A stretch of 64,000 nucleotides of DNA, taken from the NCBI GenBank assembly GCA_034440575.1, contig JAOTOL010001311.1:224501-288500 (forward strand). Direction: 5' to 3'. The DNA comes from Imbricaverruca yamaguchii (Eukaryota; Arthropoda; Thecostraca; Neoverrucidae). The notes under the pieces were generated by a model. The model did no database searches. It worked only from the letters and a program-made list of their open reading frames with translations, and was not told the origin of the DNA. Below, piece after piece: positions 35,566 to 47,570 of this stretch (position 1 is the first letter of the stretch; every line of letters starts with the position of its first letter). The position numbers and the translations under genes were made by a program.

Positions 35566-36453
35566 GTCTACATGAGCAGGTCAGTCGTAAACGAAAATTT
35601 CCGATTTGATCGACTCGCAAAAGTTCCAATCGCGCGGCCCGTTTACAAGGGCAAAGCAGGCACCTAATCGGGTTTTTACGATTTGACGGCTGACGCAATG
35701 TTGTGAAACGTTTCGAATATTTGGCGCATTTTTGCGCTTCTGACGCACCTGCTTCGAGCAACGGCGTACACAGGCACAATGTAGTTTGAGGTTGTTGGCC
35801 AGATATACAGGGAATCTGTGAATTCGAAGGATTCACGGAGCCGATGACATGTTTTCGATGACAACATAGCCGTTTCTTCTTCGTGAATCAAACGGTGCAT
35901 TGGTTACAGGCCAGACTATGTTCTATAGCATAGGTTCCAGACTATGTAATGGTGCATTGTTCCAGACAGTGCAATGGTCAAATGAACAGGGTAAATCAGG
36001 TTCACTACGCAATCCAAGAGATAGATCAGCAAAACACAAACGCTGTGACGAATCCACAACTTGAACACTCCGCGGCACATCGTAAAACTGACGGTTGGGA
36101 CACGCACTAATAACGTAACGTCTCAGCGTTGATTTCAGCTGTTACATGTCTGATTTTTGTATTTCATAACTAGGTTTGCAATTGTAGTTAAAAACAAAAC
36201 GTTTACTTTTCATAATTACCCTAAATGTACTCAAAACGTAGCAGAGAATGGCATCAAGATGTATCATGACCTTTGCAGCCGTACCGTCGTTTGTTAATGA
36301 TTGGCGCTAATCGCAAACTTCCACTTACCGAAGCGTAAATTTGCGCTAAGCTATTCGCATGTTTTGTTACGCCAAAGCCCGTTTACAAGAGCATTACTTT
36401 CGCAAGTTTTCCTAATCGCATCGTATTCGGAAGTTTTGCTGTTCATGTAAACA
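35566..36453. mobile_element. Candidate TIR element
   Basis: The left end has TCTACATGAGCAG and, further in, CCCGTTTACAAGGGC. The right end, reverse-complemented, has TTTACATGAACAG and CTTGTAAACGGGC. The order and inversion are consistent with terminal plus subterminal repeats. No transposase is visible. The exact ends are uncertain. Confidence 0.45.
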
Positions 36454-37960
36454 GAGTGAGTGTCGGTGCATTGACGGCACGTTAAACTTTCAGTCTAAAT
36501 TCTGCCGTTGAACTGGAGTTCATGGGTCGGATGATGGGGCCAGGGTTCACGCAACAAGCTCTGCTTAGCAATGGAACCCTGGTTCCTAAAGCCATCCCAG
36601 CAAGAACTCGGATTTATTTTTCAAATTGTGCTTGCTAATTGAATGCATTTCTGGATAGAAAACGCAACCTGTAAAATCACATTTCACATTCTACAATGCA
36701 TATAAAATGTGTGCCATGGAAGATATTTACCATTATAGGTATGAACAATGCGCTGTGATAATGTGTCCAATTATAGCAACATGTTTTCACAGGAAAGATA
36801 AGTTATTAGGAAGTAGAACTATACCAATTTGTATCATTGCCTTAATGGTAATAAATGTTAAATTATATATCGTCTATGGAATTTTGCATGTTAAATTATA
36901 GTTGGAAAATGCTTCGTTCTAAAAACGATCTCCGTCGGCTCTGTGTTGTCTGGGATCTTGAATCTGGGAGAAAACTGGCAATCTAGTTGTGTTCTAGTCA
37001 GGGTGCTAAGCAAGCTTCAGTAATGTTTTTCTTTTGCTTGTATTAATTTTTAGGCGGATGTGTTACAAGAAGCTAAAAATGCAAAATATTTTCAGGTATT
37101 TACGTCTTTGGGGTGTAGACAAAAACGTTTTTATTACAAAGATATATGTTAAACATATCGTTGTTTTCACGCACTGGTGAACAATGCGTCCCCTGCCGAC
37201 CATCGAAAACCACCAATGGATGGCTTCCCACGAACAAAGCCTGGATCTGTCACTGATCGCATGTTTGCAGGTGACAAGGTGCCCTGTTGGTAATTCCATG
37301 TCGCCTGCAGCAGTTATTGCGCCTCTGGAATGACCAGAGCCACCCTTGAGATTTCTAAGCCGTGTCCGGGGCTTCAACGTCACATCTTGGAGAATGTCAG
37401 GGTGTTACTGTGAGCGTCAGAGTGCCTCTTTGGCGCTCTCAAGACCGCCTGCTCTCTTGCATGTACGTCCTTGATCCATGCCTGCATTGAGCTGTCGGGA
37501 CTCATCTATGGTGGTAGGAAAACGTGCGCGTTACCATAATGCCTACCTCCAGCCGTTTGCAACGCCGACCGGGGTTCTCGTCTCTTCGAATGATACATCG
37601 CCAAAGGACGTTGACCCAAGGACCTCCCTTCCTATATTGGGTGCATCTCAGGTCGTTCCAACGGCTGATGTGACCCGATTGCAACATAGTTGTTATTGAT
37701 TCCACTCTATCTACCAGTATATGCCAAGATTGATAGGGAAAATACCGTGTCTTACTACTTGAAGACACTTGCGAATGGTAAGTCATGAGGGAATTCGTAT
37801 CTAGCCTGGTCGTTCTGGTACATGATTCCTGTCCCTCACCTCCGATTCAACTGGACCAAGTGCACCGAGACTGATGTATCCTGCCACATTGCAAGCTTAA
37901 TGTTCAACATTTTGCCAATTGTATGTTTTACGGGTGGCATGGTGACGTTACATCATTGTG
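36454..37960. other. Unannotated DNA
   Basis: About 1.5 kb without a recognised gene or repeat. Confidence 0.4.
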
Positions 37961-37964
37961 TTCA

Positions 37965-38410
37965 ATGAGCGGGCCTAGTGAGTGGGCTCAGTGAGCACTG
38001 AGGCCGCTCACTAGGCCCTAGTGAGCGGCCTCAGTGTTTGGACTCAGTGAGTGGCCTCAGTGTTTGGACTCAGTGAGCGGCCTCAGTGTTTGGACTCAGT
38101 GAGCGGACTCAGTGTTTGGACTCAGTGAGCGGGCCTAGTGAGCGAGCTCAGTGTGTGGGCTCAATGTGTGAGCTCAGTGAGCGGCCTCAGTGTTTCGACT
38201 CAGTGAGCGGGCCTAGTGAGCGAGCTCAGTGTGTGGGCTCAATGTGTGGGCTCGGTGAGCGACCTCAGTGTTTGGGCTCAGTGAGCGGGCTCAGTGTTTG
38301 GGCTCAATGTGTGGGCTCGGTGAGCGACCTCAGTGTTTGGGCTCAGTGAGCGGGCCTAAATAGCGAGATAAGTGTGTGGGCTCAATGTTCGGGTTCAGCG
38401 GGGGCAGTGG
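37965..38410. repeat. 26-bp minisatellite
   Basis: Units like CTCAGTGAGCGGCCTCAG plus TGTTTGGA, with variant blocks (GGGCCTAGTGAGCGAGCTC, GTGTGGGCTCAATG). The frame across 38086-38349 is a by-product of the repeat. Confidence 0.93.
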
Positions 38411-38930
38411 GCGATCTTGGATATGAGGTATTTTTTCACATAGGAAGCACATATGATATTCAAGCATGATTGTATGCCATCATATTGTCGACTTTTTCGA
38501 CATTATTGTGGTTTTTGCGTCTTCGCCCGAAGACATTCGTTCTACGAAACACGAATGCAAGGACACATGTGATGCGAATAGACTGCAGGTTTATCTGCAG
38601 AGCGGTGTAGGTGGGATACGGATGCAGTAGGCTGACCAATTGAGCTCATTTGGCGGGCCAGGTGAGCGGGCTCAGTGGGGGCTCAGTGGGTGCAACCCGT
38701 CTGCTGGGCATCACCAGGTACCTGCCTCTGGCTGCACTCGCCGCCACTTAGCGACATCGACACTTCACCTTTAGAGATGCATACGAGGAGTACCGCGCGG
38801 CTGGTCCTTTCACCTGGTGTGGTCAGCCTTTGAGCAGATGATGACTGGTTCGCAGCCACACATGGCAGACGATCGGGCATCGCTCCGGCGCCTACCTTCT
38901 CTTGGTGACAGCAGCTGGCCAAAGCTTGTC
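38411..38930. other. Unannotated DNA
   Basis: Nothing recognised; a single stray unit of the preceding repeat recurs near 38650-38690. Confidence 0.4.
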
Positions 38931-39290
38931 TGACGCCCATGGTGGTGCCGGTGCTTGTGCTGCTGCTGAAGCTGGTAGTGGTGCCAGATGTTTGCACCCG
39001 TACTGATGCTAGTGCTGGTGCCGATACTTAATAGTGGACTTAATACTAGTGCTACAATGCTCCAAATGCTGGACTTAATACTAGTGCTGATTCCAGTAGC
39101 GGTGCTAGAGCCGGAGCTGGTGCCGCTGCTACTGGTGGTGTTCAAGCTGGTAGCGGTGTCAGGAACCGGCACCAGTGCTGGTGCCAATACGCTGGAGTTG
39201 ATGCTGGCAGCTGGCCTCAGGACTGGAGTTGGCGTGCACCAGTGTTGGTGTCAGAGCACTGCTGGATCTGGAGCAGGTGCTGGCGCCAGA
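38931..39290. repeat. Degenerate GTGCTGGTGCC / AGTGCTG repeat
   Basis: Triplet-like words (GGTGCTGGTGCC, CTAGTGCTGGTGCCG) recur with about 12-24 bp spacing. Frames on both strands are low-complexity. Confidence 0.7.
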
Positions 39291-39500
39291 CGAATGCTCA
39301 CTACGCTGCTGTGTCGGCCTTCTGTCGACCTCGGCGCGCGTGGCCGGTTGGACGCCCCGCACTGACTGAACTACACTGCGCCACGTTTGGACGGACGCCG
39401 CTGCTCCACCAACGCGTGAGGAAGAGAATCAGTCAGCCGCCTCGGCCACCAATAAATCCCTCTGCTCTATTGCTGTTACCAATTGGCTGACCTCCGGCCT

Positions 39501-39898
39501 TCACTGACCTCGCTGCTGACCTACAGCATTCACAGTGCAGAGGACTGTGATTGTCTTGCCCCTCTCAGCACTTGTCATCCTCCCAACCCTCTTCTTACCC
39601 TTCAAGGTGAGGATATTCCTTGTGCCCTGCACTGTCGTCACCCCTGTCTCGTAAATGTTCCATACTTCCAGTTTCCCAAAACCATTCTCGCCCAGCAAAG
39701 ATTTATAAGCGCACATCTGGTTGAGAGTCCTGGGTTGCGACCGAAGAATCATGGAACCAGTCCTTTGCTGGCATCCTATTGCTTTTGCAGAACCTGGTCT
39801 TCAGCCCAAACTTTTCTGCAAACACGAAGTCCTGTCGACGAAGATCAACCGTTGTCGGCCCTAAGGGTAGCTTCTCCATCAGTTGTATTCTCGAGAAT
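39501..39898 (-). pseudogene. pogo/Tigger-like transposase remnant
   Basis: Minus strand from 39898: QLMEKLPLGPTTVDLRRQDF, then VFAEKFGLKTRFCKSNRMPA and KDWF, which fits the helix-turn-helix / CENP-B type N-terminal region. After a frameshift near 39755 comes NQMCAYKSLLGENGFGKLEV, WNIYETGVTTVQ, then GKKRVGRMTSAERGKTITVL, the start of the DDE domain. The family motif is N-x-DETG; here the Asp is replaced by Tyr (codon at 39651-39653), removing the first catalytic acid. The protein breaks off at a TGA near 39501. The plus-strand frame at 39483-39977 is its shadow. Confidence 0.8.
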
Positions 39899-42015
39899 AG
39901 GAGCTATTCTTGCGCCGTATTATAAAAATCGTCACATTGGTCCGTCATGGGCCAAAATTGGCACTGACCTTAGGTGACTAATAGGACCATAAACACGAGC
40001 CCAGGATATATGTGCTGTGAGCGCTGCTAAATTGAAATCGTGCAGCAAACTTCATTTAATTTCATGTTCACGCGTGACGCATAAAAATGGTACGGGACAA
40101 TGTCCTAGGATGGCCTTAAACTTTACTATGAATCATAGCTTTAGTTCCATTGGGTAATTTAGGTCAGGAAATGCAAGTTTGATATTATTTAGTCCATGAC
40201 AACTTGACATAAGCTATCACAGCAGGATTGTTTAAACATGTTTTGCCCGCTTAACACACATTATCATAACCTGACCTAAGATAAACTGATGGAGGTTAAT
40301 CAAATTTTATAAGGCACTTCTCATATTTCTGCATGCATACCAATGGAGAAACATGCGGTAAAAAGGGATCCTTAAAAAACATGAAATTTGGTTCAAAATT
40401 TTCCGTGGCCCCAGATTACTAACTTGACCTCAAACAAAAGTCCGAAATAAACATGTTGTAAGCCCTGTCCAGTTTTACTCACCTAGGCAGTTTCATTTCA
40501 ATATACATAGATAGCTTATAATTCATTTTATCAGTCAAGTTACTCAAGTTATCAGTCCTGAAATATTTTTGAATGTGGTCCTCTTTGATCTGAGCTAGGT
40601 CAATACCTTACAGGCCTGAGATTGACACCTCCACATGACACACGAGAAAATGATGAAGGAAATGGTGCTAAATATTTCGGTACGTTTCTTGCCCAGGTTT
40701 TGCTAGGGAGGAACGTCAAAAGACCCCCCAGACGATGGGCGTTCAAGAGCAATATTTTGTCTTTGGTATTCGTTTTTGCCGCACTAAATGTCCCAATGAT
40801 ATATTCGGTGTCGTGCTGCACAGTAGCGAAAAAAATACGATACGTCACTGTTTAATTAATTTGCCGCAGCCAATCTTAGCCGTCTGGTGGCGAAAGCCGA
40901 CTAAAGCTCATTCAACCATCGAATATTAGTTACGCTGTTGCGAATATATAAAGCCGGACTGTCTCAATCAAAACATTCACATGCCTTGTTAGGATCGATG
41001 ATCTGACGTGTAGATTTAATACATGATGGATATTTGTCATTTGTTCGGCAAGGCGTATGCTAAATATAACATTTTCATACTTTTATGTTCAAACAGAAAT
41101 CTCAATAATATGTAGCTTCCCATTTTGTGTAACACATGAGATAAATTTTACTAATACAGTTGTGCCGACTTGAAATCAATTTTTTTGTGTTTGTAATATC
41201 ACTAGGTGCTTAGGTAGCTCAATCATTAAATACCAATGCATATAATTGATTCGGATAAGGGTAAAGGTGGCCAGAACAAGCAGACCTGAAATATGAATTT
41301 CAATGTAGACAAACTGCAATGCAAAGCACGTCCTTGCAAGTCTTAGTTTCATCACGATATGTCAACCAGGGACGGATGCAAGGGAAGCACAGGAGGCATG
41401 TTTTCCTCCCCTCTTCCATGGAGGGGCGGTACAGCTCGGACTGGAAAAGGCGCCCCTCCAGAACGCTAGAGTGCACCCCATATTTTTTAGTGGGGGAACT
41501 CAGTAGGAAGAGCCCCCCCCCCCCGAAGCTAGAATACATCACTTCTCCTCCTTTAATTCTTCAGCAGACACTCTCTTCTGACTAGAAAAGGCACCTCTCC
41601 AGGACCAATTGAGTGCCCCCTATTATGTAAACGTTTTAAATCAGTGGCGCCTCTCTGGAGAAATGGCACCTCTATGGGCAAGTGCCCTCTCTCGGATAAC
41701 AATTTCTGAATCCTTCCCCGATGTGAGAGCTCGCATACTCTAGCTGTAGAGTATGTTCCGTTCTGCAAAACGTAACGAAGCTCACAACGTGTATTTTGCT
41801 GATCAATTTCTCGCATCAAAATTCCATCCATAGCCCAAGTCGGTGTGAAGGGCATTTTGAGGCAAGTCGGTCAGTCAGTATGGCACCGAAGCATGTGAAA
41901 TAAGCATCAATGCCATTGGATCATAGAACTTCCGCACTTCCATTACTGGCAGAGTAACATGGATTGTCTCCGTGACAAACATTGTTGTTCTATGGTTGTT
42001 TTACGTGGGGTATCA
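39899..42015. other. Unannotated DNA
   Basis: Mostly AT-rich. 41395-41700 has two loosely repeated stretches around GACTGGAAAAGGCGCCCCTCC / GACTAGAAAAGGCACCTCTCC-like sequence (shared core AAAAGGC), suggesting an eroded repeat. No gene recognised. Confidence 0.4.
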
Positions 42016-42054
42016 TTGCTGAAGTGATACACACATGTATGAATCACTTCAGCA
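42016..42054. repeat. Short hairpin
   Basis: GCTGAAGTGAT and ATCACTTCAGC are exact complements separated by about 14 bases. Confidence 0.7.
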
Positions 42055-43344
42055 TACACACACAGATATGTTATATATATATATATATGAGGATGTAACT
42101 CAAGTCAGCCAGGGATCGCGATACGGTACGGACCTGGACAGAACTCTAATAATGTAAATATAGGACGTAGACTGAGGAGCAACCAGCATTTTCTTACAAG
42201 GGGCCGGTCCAAAATAAAAAGAATGAGATGCGCGTCAAAAACGAACATTTATGGTTTTACATGGGAAAATCCAGCATTTCCTGTTTGATCTAGTTTACTT
42301 TTCATTGCTGAAGGACCGACTTAGTGGCCCTTCTGAAGGACAATTACTGGCCAAGTCGTCTCTTATAAGCGATAATACAAAGAGTGCACTATTATGTTGA
42401 CGATCCCAGACAGTACGGTCCAATCGATAAGCAATCACTGGCAAATGCGCAGTAATTGGCAACTAACGTCGCATCTAAGTAGCATTTTCCGGTATTACAA
42501 GCACAATCTGACGAGCTAAATTTGCATCGAGGTTAATGTTCCCAAAATTATCTTCATCAGCAGATGTTGCAAAAGAAGTACCTTAGCAATATTCCATTCT
42601 ATGAAGACTATTTCGTCGAAAATTTTAAGTTCAGAACAAATGTAGCTACTCCACAAAGGAGATGATGCACCTTCTGCCATCTAGCCGACGGATGTAGAAA
42701 TATAGTTGTCAAAGCCTGCCGCAGTGAGTGACACAACGTAATGCCAAGTACTGAACAACGCGACGTGTTGTTTCACTGTTGACTGTGTGTTTGACTGTTT
42801 TCACTGTTTGACTGCAGCAAACTTGCTCATTTTAAAGGCTATTTTAAATTTATATTTTAAAGGCTGAAGGCAAATGTTTGGTAGTAAATCACTGGCTGCA
42901 GTGCCAGAATTGGCCGTTTGTTTCATTTCAAAAATTACACTGCACAATACAAATACAGCCATTTTAGCCGACAGGGGCTGTGACGTAGCCAGATTTGGTA
43001 CAGGGAATGGGAACAAACATCTGTACCCCCTACCTACCGAGGCCAGCCCCTTTCCAACTTCTTCTCCGAAACTTCTCGAATTTGAGTCACTCATTCTTCA
43101 AAGAGACACTATTGCCTAATGTGAGGCCCGCAATCAAGGGCAAGCAGTCCCGTAAAAACCAGCAAAAGAAAACATTTCATTGCCATCAGCACCTAAAAAA
43201 AAAGCACCTCTTGTCTCCAATAAAAGCATCAATATTGTTAGTTTGAGTAAAAATTTGATTGATCACCTCCGTGGACACGATTGATTCTTTCTTATCCGCA
43301 ACGTTCAGAGATATTTGAGTCAGGATTAGTATCATTATGGCATT
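42055..43344. other. Unannotated DNA
   Basis: A short TA run at 42070-42090; otherwise nothing recognised. Confidence 0.35.
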
Positions 43345-43610
43345 CATGATAAGGTTGGGCCCACATTGCTATGACTTTTGAACACCGTCATGCTTTCTGA
43401 AAATGAGACGTCCATGCCAGTGGGAAAAATAGGTGTAAGATTTGGGGACAGTGGAAGGATTAGTAACATGCCTATCCATGCATGCTCACCACACAGCACA
43501 CTGCAACTTATTATGTTCTTTATTCTTGCTTAGCCGGTGCCACCCCCGGTCCAAGGCGAAGCAGCTGCCACCGCTGGAGCGGCCGTCGTCACAGCTATCG
43601 CTGAGCTGTC
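43345..43610 (+). repeat. Dispersed repeat, second copy of 14310-14600
   Basis: Same order of blocks as the 14-kb copy: CTTTCTGAAAATGAGACGTC, ATGCCAGTGGGAAAAATAGG, GGCGAAGCAGCTGCCACCGC. Confidence 0.6.
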
Positions 43611-43679
43611 TGTCTTGCTATCGCCGATATCGCTGAGCTGTATGCTGTTGTTTTTGTCTGAGTAAAAAGGCGAGTCATC

Positions 43680-44215
43680 TCCATGGACTCGCATTTCGCG
43701 GGGCCCGCTTTCAGCTTTGAGCCCATCTCCATCAGCGTGAGCCAAAACCGACCCGGTAGTTTTGCGCGTCCGTCCCGGGGCCCTCATCCGTCGGCCCATG
43801 AGCCCTCTCACACGATTCAAGGCACCATCTGTCCGGCAGGAGTCCCCTCTCTGAAAGCTGGAGCCTCCTCTATCACGCAGAGCCCCATGTGTGGTTACGC
43901 CCCCACCCCCACCTCGACCCGGGGATCTTCATACCGGCTCTGGTTCCACTCTGACGGCCCGAGGCCCTCCTGGGGTTAGGGATCTTCGCTGTTGGCGCAG
44001 TGGCCCAGTGGAACCAGGGTCTCCTCTGTCAGGCCAGAAGCCCTTTCTCAACAGCTTTGGCTCCTCCATCAGATTAGGGCCCGTGCACGGCTTGGGCCCA
44101 TCCGTCAGCCCAAAGGCAGTTCTGGGGTCCTCTTAGCCCGAGGTCCTCTCCGGCAACTAGGCCCACGCCCGTTGTCTCCGGGACCCTCTTTAACGACCCA
44201 GAGCCTGTTCAATTA
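43680..44215. repeat. Degenerate GC-rich repeat (GGCCC/CTCC words)
   Basis: Loose 35-45 bp units around GAGCCC..CTCC..TCAG..GGGCCC. Similar in style to 29285-30060. Frames are not consistent. Confidence 0.55.
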
Positions 44216-44265
44216 AATCTGCGTCAAACGACCTTGTAGTCGGCCTTGTAGTATACCGTTTCAGA

Positions 44266-44560
44266 TGTACTGCCGGGGACTGTGCAGCCCGCAACGTCTG
44301 CTACATTGGTTATACACTCGGCCACAGCACTCAGCCGCCGCCTCACCATACGTCTCCGGGTCCACATCAGATACTACTGCGGAGGACGGCTTACCAGAAC
44401 CATGCTGACAACTAACACTTCCATTATCTCACACTAACATGAAACACAGTGGCTGACGGAGGCTGAAGAGATCTACATCAGAGACACGACACCCATCATC
44501 AACGCGCAAAACAAGACGAACACGCACCTGGCTATGTACGATAAATCTGCAGCCGCATAA
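44266..44560 (+). pseudogene. Penelope-like element GIY-YIG endonuclease remnant
   Basis: CTAGDCAARNVCYIGYTLG, a one-base shift, then TALSRRLTIRLR, HIRYYCGGRLTRTMLTTN, a TAA stop near 44429, then ETQWLTEAEEIYIRDTTP and IINAQNKTNTHLAMYD. The YIGYT box, LSRRL motif, downstream EAxxI and PxIN pattern is that of the C-terminal GIY-YIG domain of Penelope-like elements (Neptune/Poseidon type from memory). One frameshift and one stop make it inactive. Two 136-bp repeats with a ribozyme-like motif follow at once, as expected for this class. No reverse transcriptase part was found upstream. Confidence 0.75.
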
Positions 44561-44655
44561 TGGTGTGTCAAAGTTTGTTTAAAGGTGGTATGGTATCATA
44601 CCCATGTCAGAATCCTAACCTGCGAAGTGCCGAGAGATATAATGTTTGTGAAGTG

Positions 44656-44791
44656 TGTGACAATTGTTGGTTAGTGTATCTGCTTTATGCAATCTGTGTG
44701 GACTATGCGATTCGTTTAAATAATTCTTGAAGATGACCAATGGTGATTGAAACGTTGAAAATATAAGCATGATGAACCAAATCACGCACTA
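44656..44791 (+). repeat. 136-bp repeat, unit 1, with hammerhead-like motif
   Basis: Nearly identical to 44927-45062. Contains CTTGAAGATGACC...GGTGATTGAAACG at about 44726-44753, which resembles the degenerate hammerhead core (CUGANGA ... GAAAC) carried in the pseudo-LTRs of Penelope-like elements. The core has an extra U (CUUGAAGA), so activity is doubtful. Confidence 0.6.
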
Positions 44792-44926
44792 AATCACGCA
44801 CTAATTATAAAGACTTATGACTTACTTAAATAACATTTTTATATCCACGATTGCTTCCTTGGTAATCTTATTCATAATACATTCAACGGAAAACAGAATG
44901 TCATCCGAAAACTAGAAAATGTGCAT

Positions 44927-45062
44927 GTGTGACAATTGTTGGCTAGTGTATCTGCTTTGTGCAATCTGTGTGACCTATGCGATTCGTTTAAATAATACTT
45001 GAAGATGACCAATGGTGATTGAAACGTCGAAAATATAAGCATGATGAACCAAATCACGCACT
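44927..45062 (+). repeat. 136-bp repeat, unit 2, with hammerhead-like motif
   Basis: Second copy, same length, with fewer than ten differences by eye from unit 1; separated from it by 135 bp. The motif is at about 44999-45027. Confidence 0.6.
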
Positions 45063-45137
45063 ATTTATATCACGCACTAAATCACGCACTAATTACAAAC
45101 ATAGATAAACATAGATCACTCTGTCTTAACTAACGGT

Positions 45138-45189
45138 GTATATATATATGTATATATATAATGTACGTGTACGTGTGTGTGTGTGTGTG

Positions 45190-45271
<82 letters not shown>

Positions 45272-45276
45272 TGTGT
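45138..45276. repeat. (TA)n and (TG)n microsatellite
   Basis: A short TA part, then about 55 TG units with CGTG variants. Confidence 0.95.
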
Positions 45277-46725
45277 GTCCTTATTCTGAGAGCTTGACGG
45301 GATATATCCGGCTGAATTATCCGTGACGCTGAAAACCCACGATTAGTTGTCGCGAACAAGGGACACTATGAATTGTTTTTATTGGACCAGATGGTAATCA
45401 TAGGCTGTCATTTGTTGAATAACTTCTTTTGCACTAATGGTTTTTGCATTGATTAATGGTTGGATAATTTGTTAAATGGTAGCCTATGCGTTAGAATGTT
45501 GACAATTATATTGAAGGTGATCTGGAAAATCATCAGATAGCATCGCATTTAACCAGTTTTTATGCCATCGCAGCTGGTGCCATATTCTTAACAATCACTT
45601 CTACTTATTTGGATTCGAATGCTTTGAAATATCGAATATTGATCTTGTTATCTAAAGTATCAGTCGTGCAAGATTCGAAGTCATGCCGAATAGTGAAGAA
45701 CAGTACAGTCTGCAGCTGTAAATTTATATATAATGAGACGATTGTGGGCAACAATTTGCAGTGCAGTGAGACTGTAGACAGTTGCAACGTGTGGCATTGC
45801 TCTGCGCTGTGACAAATGTCTTGTGCTGAGCTGTAAATGCATTATTAGCATTTACTTACTCGTTCGCTGGAGTTTTTCTTTTCTTTGCAGTTGCGACCTA
45901 CGGTTTGGCTTTCGATGGTCTCGACTCCAGTTAGTTTCAGCCGTTCCGTTTTCGTCGATGTACGGCTGAAAGACCGCCTCGGACGGAAGGAGGAGACTGG
46001 AAATGGGCGTCACAGGCAGAGGTGTGGTTGATGGGGCGGGGGTGGGCTAGACTATCAACCCTGCCCTTCCTTTGTTCCGGCCGGAAGGTGCTCGGCTGCG
46101 GCGGGAAGGGGGACGTTGCCAGATGTCACAACACATTTCAGCTGTGAATTAATTTCTGCGTGGAACTTAGTAATACTGCGTGTTCCCATCTGGCCATTTA
46201 TTATCTTTCAGAGTTACGGAAGTGTACTGGCCCATTAATCCAGGATTTCATTTTTTTCTGGCTTAGTTCCGTAACCGGAAGTTTCGCGAGTGGTTCGCCG
46301 GGTGCGACATCTATCGGCTGAAGTATAGATCGTAGTAGTTTGATGCCGCTAAAGATGACGGGAACAGCCTGCTGAGTCACACGCCGCGCCCTAAGGCGCG
46401 GGTTGAGCTGTCATCACCTAGCGCCTCGTATCAACGCTAATAAATATTGCCCTTACGGGAATATACTATCACCATAGACAGTGAGGCGCATTGAATAGCA
46501 AGATAAGATGACTGCCGAGCTGGAGAGCCTCCATGAGCCAGGGACTCACCCTGACTGATCGCACATCACGCCAGTCGCATCCTCACGCAAACACCACGTC
46601 AGCGGCTGCATCCGTGGGCGATCCACACCAGCTGTCAGAACATGCATCCTGCCAGTGGATCACGCCCCAGTGCAGTGCGGTCGGCAGCAAATACCGGACA
46701 GGGAATCTGACAGAATGCTGATCCA
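45277..46725. other. Unannotated DNA with one acceptor-like site
   Basis: TTTTTCTTTTCTTTGCAG (about 45873-45890) is a good acceptor shape, followed by an open stretch of about 47 codons. No donor or homology supports an exon. Confidence 0.3.
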
Positions 46726-46729
46726 ACAT

Positions 46730-46920
46730 AGACACAGGAGTGACAGCAGATACCGAATACGAGTGACAACATATATTAAGCGCGAATGGCACCTAATATC
46801 GAACACGAGCGGCAGCATTTGCCAGACACGAGAGGCAGCAGATGCTGAACTCGAGTGACAGGAGATGCTGAGCACGAGTGTCAGCAGATACTGAACACGA
46901 TGATAACAGACTCTGAGCTC
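46730..46920. repeat. Degenerate ACGAGTGACAGCAGAT repeat
   Basis: About seven units of 25-30 bp built on GAACACGAGTGRCAGCAGAT with considerable divergence. Confidence 0.75.
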
Positions 46921-47114
46921 GCGTTGCTGTAGACTGCAGTTTGCCATGTAGTTCAGCAAATTTATTGATAGATGATACATACATTTTGGATTAAGCCGTT
47001 TACCTGATGCTGATGGCTTCCCTTCACGCAATGCACAGGCATAGAAACTGACTTCCTTGATTTATGCGGCACCGCATAGCCTTAATGGGTGGTGCGGCTG
47101 GCTTGACAGGGCTG

Positions 47115-47310
47115 CACACAGTGCACTTAAGCAAACGACAAGGCTCTTCAGAGGACCCCACGCAGGCACAATGCTTAAACCGGCACTGTCAGAAGTCTTC
47201 CACCAAACGCGATGTCACTTCCCACCGTACTATGCCCTGTCTGAGAGCATCACCGCTCTGCATGCGTGCCATTCTCACAGGGAAGTTTGTCTTTAAACCG
47301 ATCTGATTGG
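47115..47310 (+). repeat. Dispersed repeat, copy of 50300-50475
   Basis: Both contain CGCAGGCANAATGCTTAA, GGCACTNTCAGANGTCTTCC, CTCTGCATGCGTGCCATTCT-like sequence and CCNATCNGA. The 50-kb copy lies inside a foldback element. Confidence 0.65.
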
Positions 47311-47319
47311 CTACGGCAT

Positions 47320-47570
47320 TTCTGGCCGATGCCGAGCTGACCCGGGCCGGGTCTCTCCGGACAGCGGTTCAGCGGGCGCGGTGCTGCGTCGACGCGTCGG
47401 AGCCGACGGACGGCCGATGTCCACAGTCGGGCCGAGTGTCGACGTCGACGGCGTGCGGGTCGGAGGAGCGGCGCGCGACGCTGCGGTGTGACGCCGGCGG
47501 CAGCTGCGGTCGGTGGAGGCTGCGCTGGCGCCTGACGTCCTGCCAGCAATCCTCAGGACCACAGGTGAAG
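47320..47570. other. CpG-rich island ending in a donor-like site
   Basis: About 250 bp of very CpG-rich sequence (GTCGACGTCGACGGCG, GGCGCGCGACGC) with CACAG|GTGAAG at its right end. It might be a non-coding first exon and promoter on the plus strand; no downstream exon was identified. Confidence 0.35.

Noticed and set aside
39483..39977. 164-codon plus-strand frame
   Set aside because: It is the shadow of the minus-strand pogo/Tigger remnant.
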